From Prevotella scopos JCM 17725 (lineage in GTDB: Bacteria > Bacteroidota > Bacteroidia > Bacteroidales > Bacteroidaceae): 64,000 nt of DNA. The translations under genes and the position numbers were made by a program. The DNA lies in NCBI RefSeq assembly GCF_018127785.1, contig NZ_CP072389.1, forward strand, positions 124,001 to 188,000, read 5' to 3'. Shown here piece after piece: positions 61,318 to 64,000 of this stretch. The notes below the pieces were generated by a model. The model ran no database searches. It worked only from the letters and a program-made list of their open reading frames with translations, and was not told where the DNA came from. Every line of letters starts with the position of its first letter. The stretch's first letter is position 1.

Positions 61318-64000
61318 TTATTTAATGATTCTCTTTTGACCATTGATGATATAGATACCCTTAACCAATGATTTCAGGGTCTTAGCATCTTTAAGAAGTA
61401 GTTTACCATCAATAGTGTAAACATCATAGAGAATCTCACCATTAGCGCCTATCTTCTCGATGGCTGTTACAACAAGTTGGATAGGTTCAGACTCTGCACC
61501 GTCAGCATAAACAGCTGTAACGCTGTAATTATGGTCTTTTCCGTCAGAAACTAAATCAGCACTTTCCAGTTTGACACTATTTGCGAGGTATTCACCATCA
61601 CAATAGATGTTGTAAGAAACAGGTCCTGTGCTACCCTCGTAAGTAATGTCGTCAATCATGAAGATGAAAGCCTGGTCTTTAGAAGTGTTGTGATGTATAG
61701 CGAAGTACCTTGTTCCTTCTGGTACATCAAATTTCACTTCTGTCCATGTAGCAGTACTCTGCTCGTGTGTTTCACCCATCTTCTGGAAGCTTGCCTTCTG
61801 GTTGTCAGTGCTTGACACGAGCACATCGAAGCTCTCCTTGCCATACGACTTATCTGATGAATTAACGTTGTTAACCCAGAGACTGATGGTCTGTGCTTTA
61901 CCAGAAAGCATTGGTGAGATGAGCCAGTTGCTTGAAGAGGTAAGTTTCTTGTCTGCACCTACCTGATAAATAGCTACAAGTGACTTGGCACCAGAGTGTG
62001 GGTCGAGGCCCTGACCAGTCTTAAAGATGTCAGCAGGCTGCCAGTCCATGAATGCAAACTGCTCACCTTGGTGGTGATAAGCGCCATCCTTAGCAAGTGG
62101 GGCAGCGAATCCATGGTCTTCATCAATGGTTGTCCAGTTACCGAATGATGTGCTCCAAGGTTCATAACTCTCAAAGTCGTCAGTTACTTGTTCAGTCTTT
62201 GAATTAGGAGCGTCCCACTTTAGTTTAAGCTTGTTGGCGTCAACCTTTTCACTTGTGAGGTTCTGTGGTGCAAGTACGTCAGCTGCCTTGCAGTTGATGA
62301 TTGCTTCAGACTCATTATTCTCTGTGTCGAGGTCTTCATCAAGTGTTACTGTAGCCTTCACGTTAAGTGTCTCTGACTTGTCAAGTGTGGTTGTTCTATA
62401 ATCAATATTATACTCCTTCTTGTCAAGCAGGTTGAGGCCGTCAATATTATCTTCCTTAATAAGCTTACCATTAACAGTGAGTTCGAGCTTGGCATTCTTT
62501 AGTTCGTCGAGTCCAATGTTTGTGACCTTGACGTTGATGTTTGCCATCTGTCCCTTTATGACGTTTTCTGTTGCTGTTACTTCAACAGCTGCATCATTCT
62601 GTAATGGGTCAACGATGTTGATGTTGTCCATGTAAACAGGGACCTTTGTAATGGAATCTGCTTTACCAATGATACGCAAGAAGACAAATTCTTCGGTCGT
62701 CAGGTCGGTAGGAACATCTACGATGAAGCTCTTCCATTGACCATTTGTAGTAGTAACATTAGCCTTTTCGCTACTCCAAACAGGGTCAGTTACTTCACCA
62801 TTCTTCTTAGCAAAGCGTAATTCAACCTTTTGTTGAGCATTTTCGTCAGCGCGATAGTAGAATATCAGCTTTGGTTCGTCAGCTCCACGGAGACTGATCT
62901 TACCTGTCACCAGTGCGGATGTTCCAGGTTGTGAAGGATTGAAGACGATAGCTCCATTGTCATTGTCAGAAGATACATCCTTGGTAAGGCCCCATGTTGT
63001 GCTGTTGTTTGGACGCTCTAAGCCTATGAACTGACCTTCGATAGAACCATTCTTGAAGCTGTTGTGGAATGGTAATGTGTAAGGCTTACCGATGATGAAA
63101 CCACCAACTGCCCAACTACTTTCGCCAGCTTCATTAGATGCCTTGATAGCCCAGTATTTATAGGTCTGGTCACCTTCATTTGTCTTAAGACCTTGAACGG
63201 TGTATTCCGTCTTACCCTTAAACTTAGCAAGCTCTTCGCCAAGTTCGCCCCCGTCAGTGACATCATTTACCTGATAAGTCACCTCTGCAGGAATAATAAC
63301 ACCATCATGACTACCAGTAGGAACGTCCCACTTAAGTAAAGCTGATGATACGAGGTCGGTTGCTGCAATCTTACCCAACTTAGGAACGTCCTGTCCAACA
63401 TATACTGATACGTTTGCTTTCAAACCAAAGTCAGCATCGTTGTAGGCAATAACTTCGTAGTTGTTCATACCCTGAACAGCTGCCTCATCGACAACTTCCT
63501 GCTCACTACCTGGAGTTGGATTTACAATTTCCTTAACAAGACGATTTTCGTTAAGAACAACAATCTTTGTAATGTTCGTCAAATCGGATTTGTCAACTGC
63601 CTTTGACGGAGCTTTGAACCTCAGTGTGGCTTTCAGTGCACCTGTAGGGTCAGCTGTAGCGGTGAGATTCTGAACTGTTTCTGGAGCTTTCTCGTCAGCT
63701 GCAACCTCAATTGATAGGTTGTCGAGGAAGATAGAGAACATGTTAGGATCTGATATTCCGTGGAAGCCAACATAAAAGTTTCCATCTGAAGTAGCCTTTA
63801 TCTGGCCTGTAAAGGTCTTATAAGTGCTACTATTCAGTACGGTTTTAGGAAGCAACTCACCCGTCATTGCTTCTGCTGTGTTGTTTGTTCCCCACTTTAC
63901 TTCTAAGCGTTCTGGATAAGTAGCGCCACCAACAGCCATCGCCTGGAATGAAACGTTGTAAGTCTTACCCGGCTTCATGTGAATTGGAGGAGTTATCAAC
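61318..64000 (-). CDS. C-terminal part of a large secreted protein with adhesin-like domains
   Basis: At least 893 residues; the 5' end lies beyond the right edge. From the visible N-side there is a carbohydrate-binding/cleaved-adhesin-like jelly roll (to about 115), fibronectin type III-like modules (about 120-310), a second jelly roll (about 315-470) and a CARDB-like module (about 475-570). A cleaved-adhesin or choice-of-anchor J domain (about 590-800: FESYEPWSTSFGNWTTIDED) follows, then a C-terminal tail DVYTIDGKLLLKD ... GIYIINGQKRIIK, very similar to that of the neighbouring C10 protease. The tail suggests type IX export. A catalytic domain may lie outside the window, since peptidases often carry these modules. 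Confidence 0.85.
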   Translation of the reverse strand, partial: LITPPIHMKPGKTYNVSFQAMAVGGATYPERLEVKWGTNNTAEAMTGELLPKTVLNSSTYKTFTGQIKATSDGNFYVGFHGISDPNMFSIFLDNLSIEVAADEKAPETVQNLTATADPTGALKATLRFKAPSKAVDKSDLTNITKIVVLNENRLVKEIVNPTPGSEQEVVDEAAVQGMNNYEVIAYNDADFGLKANVSVYVGQDVPKLGKIAATDLVSSALLKWDVPTGSHDGVIIPAEVTYQVNDVTDGGELGEELAKFKGKTEYTVQGLKTNEGDQTYKYWAIKASNEAGESSWAVGGFIIGKPYTLPFHNSFKNGSIEGQFIGLERPNNSTTWGLTKDVSSDNDNGAIVFNPSQPGTSALVTGKISLRGADEPKLIFYYRADENAQQKVELRFAKKNGEVTDPVWSSEKANVTTTNGQWKSFIVDVPTDLTTEEFVFLRIIGKADSITKVPVYMDNINIVDPLQNDAAVEVTATENVIKGQMANINVKVTNIGLDELKNAKLELTVNGKLIKEDNIDGLNLLDKKEYNIDYRTTTLDKSETLNVKATVTLDEDLDTENNESEAIINCKAADVLAPQNLTSEKVDANKLKLKWDAPNSKTEQVTDDFESYEPWSTSFGNWTTIDEDHGFAAPLAKDGAYHHQGEQFAFMDWQPADIFKTGQGLDPHSGAKSLVAIYQVGADKKLTSSSNWLISPMLSGKAQTISLWVNNVNSSDKSYGKESFDVLVSSTDNQKASFQKMGETHEQSTATWTEVKFDVPEGTRYFAIHHNTSKDQAFIFMIDDITYEGSTGPVSYNIYCDGEYLANSVKLESADLVSDGKDHNYSVTAVYADGAESEPIQLVVTAIEKIGANGEILYDVYTIDGKLLLKDAKTLKSLVKGIYIINGQKRIIK

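Overview
The window reads as a chromosomal segment of a Prevotella-like member of the Bacteroidales. The signs are SusC/SusD and outer-membrane barrel genes, lipoprotein signal peptides, two neighbouring large secreted proteins with matching C-terminal tails of the type used by type IX secretion, a FeoA-FeoB fusion, and dozens of promoters with the Bacteroidetes -7 box TAnnTTTG instead of sigma70 boxes. No rRNA or tRNA gene was recognised. All family names come from motifs read by eye; no database search was possible.

Layout. 1-10.2 kb is housekeeping: a TonB-like protein, a polyprenyl diphosphate synthase, a TatD nuclease, cytidylate kinase, a GH25 lysozyme, two zinc-ribbon membrane proteins, two small envelope proteins, an OhrR/MarR regulator and a MaoC dehydratase. 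10.7-20.0 kb is an island that looks like a regulated peptide natural-product (RiPP) locus: a ThiF/E1-like adenylyltransferase, a PAS-like/LuxR-HTH regulator, a GNAT-fold protein resembling LuxI/FeeM acyl-transferases, a 51-residue double-glycine precursor peptide, a radical SAM/SPASM maturase, an outer-membrane barrel, a C39-peptidase ABC exporter and a very short HlyD-like adaptor. 20.6-22.1 kb has nrdG, a small CRISPR array without cas genes, and repeat elements. 22.1-28.9 kb has a membrane protein, a response regulator, a large hybrid sensor protein and an AspT/YidE-type transporter. 29.7-37.6 kb has mnmA, a YitT protein, an alanine/glycine symporter, a DoxX protein and feoAB. 38.4-45.9 kb is a SusC-SusD-metallohydrolase lipoprotein-DUF4302 operon. 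46.3-48.4 kb is an IS1634-like insertion sequence with a nonsense codon. 49.5-64 kb has a secreted hydrolase, an outer-membrane barrel, aroB, two conserved proteins, a C10 cysteine protease with leucine-rich repeats, and the C-terminal 893 residues of a large secreted protein that runs off the right edge.

The most interesting system is the 10.7-20.0 kb island. Five copies of an inverted repeat TTACAC-N4-GTGTAA occur only there. Three of them sit at exactly the same distance (30.5 bp from palindrome centre to the start of the -7 box) upstream of thiF, the GNAT gene and the precursor operon, and two pairs have the same 39-bp centre-to-centre spacing. This is what one expects of an activator binding near -42, and the obvious candidate is the LuxR-type protein encoded in the middle. 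With a LuxI/FeeM-like enzyme under the same operator, the locus may be a self-amplifying, signal-controlled peptide system.

Base composition changes abruptly inside the exporter gene: the C39 protease domain, the barrel and the radical SAM gene are AT-rich, while the rest of the exporter is not. This suggests a substrate-specific cassette swapped into a conserved export chassis. The island is bracketed by copies of a 225-270 bp non-autonomous element with terminal inverted repeats, of which two further full copies lie elsewhere in the window.
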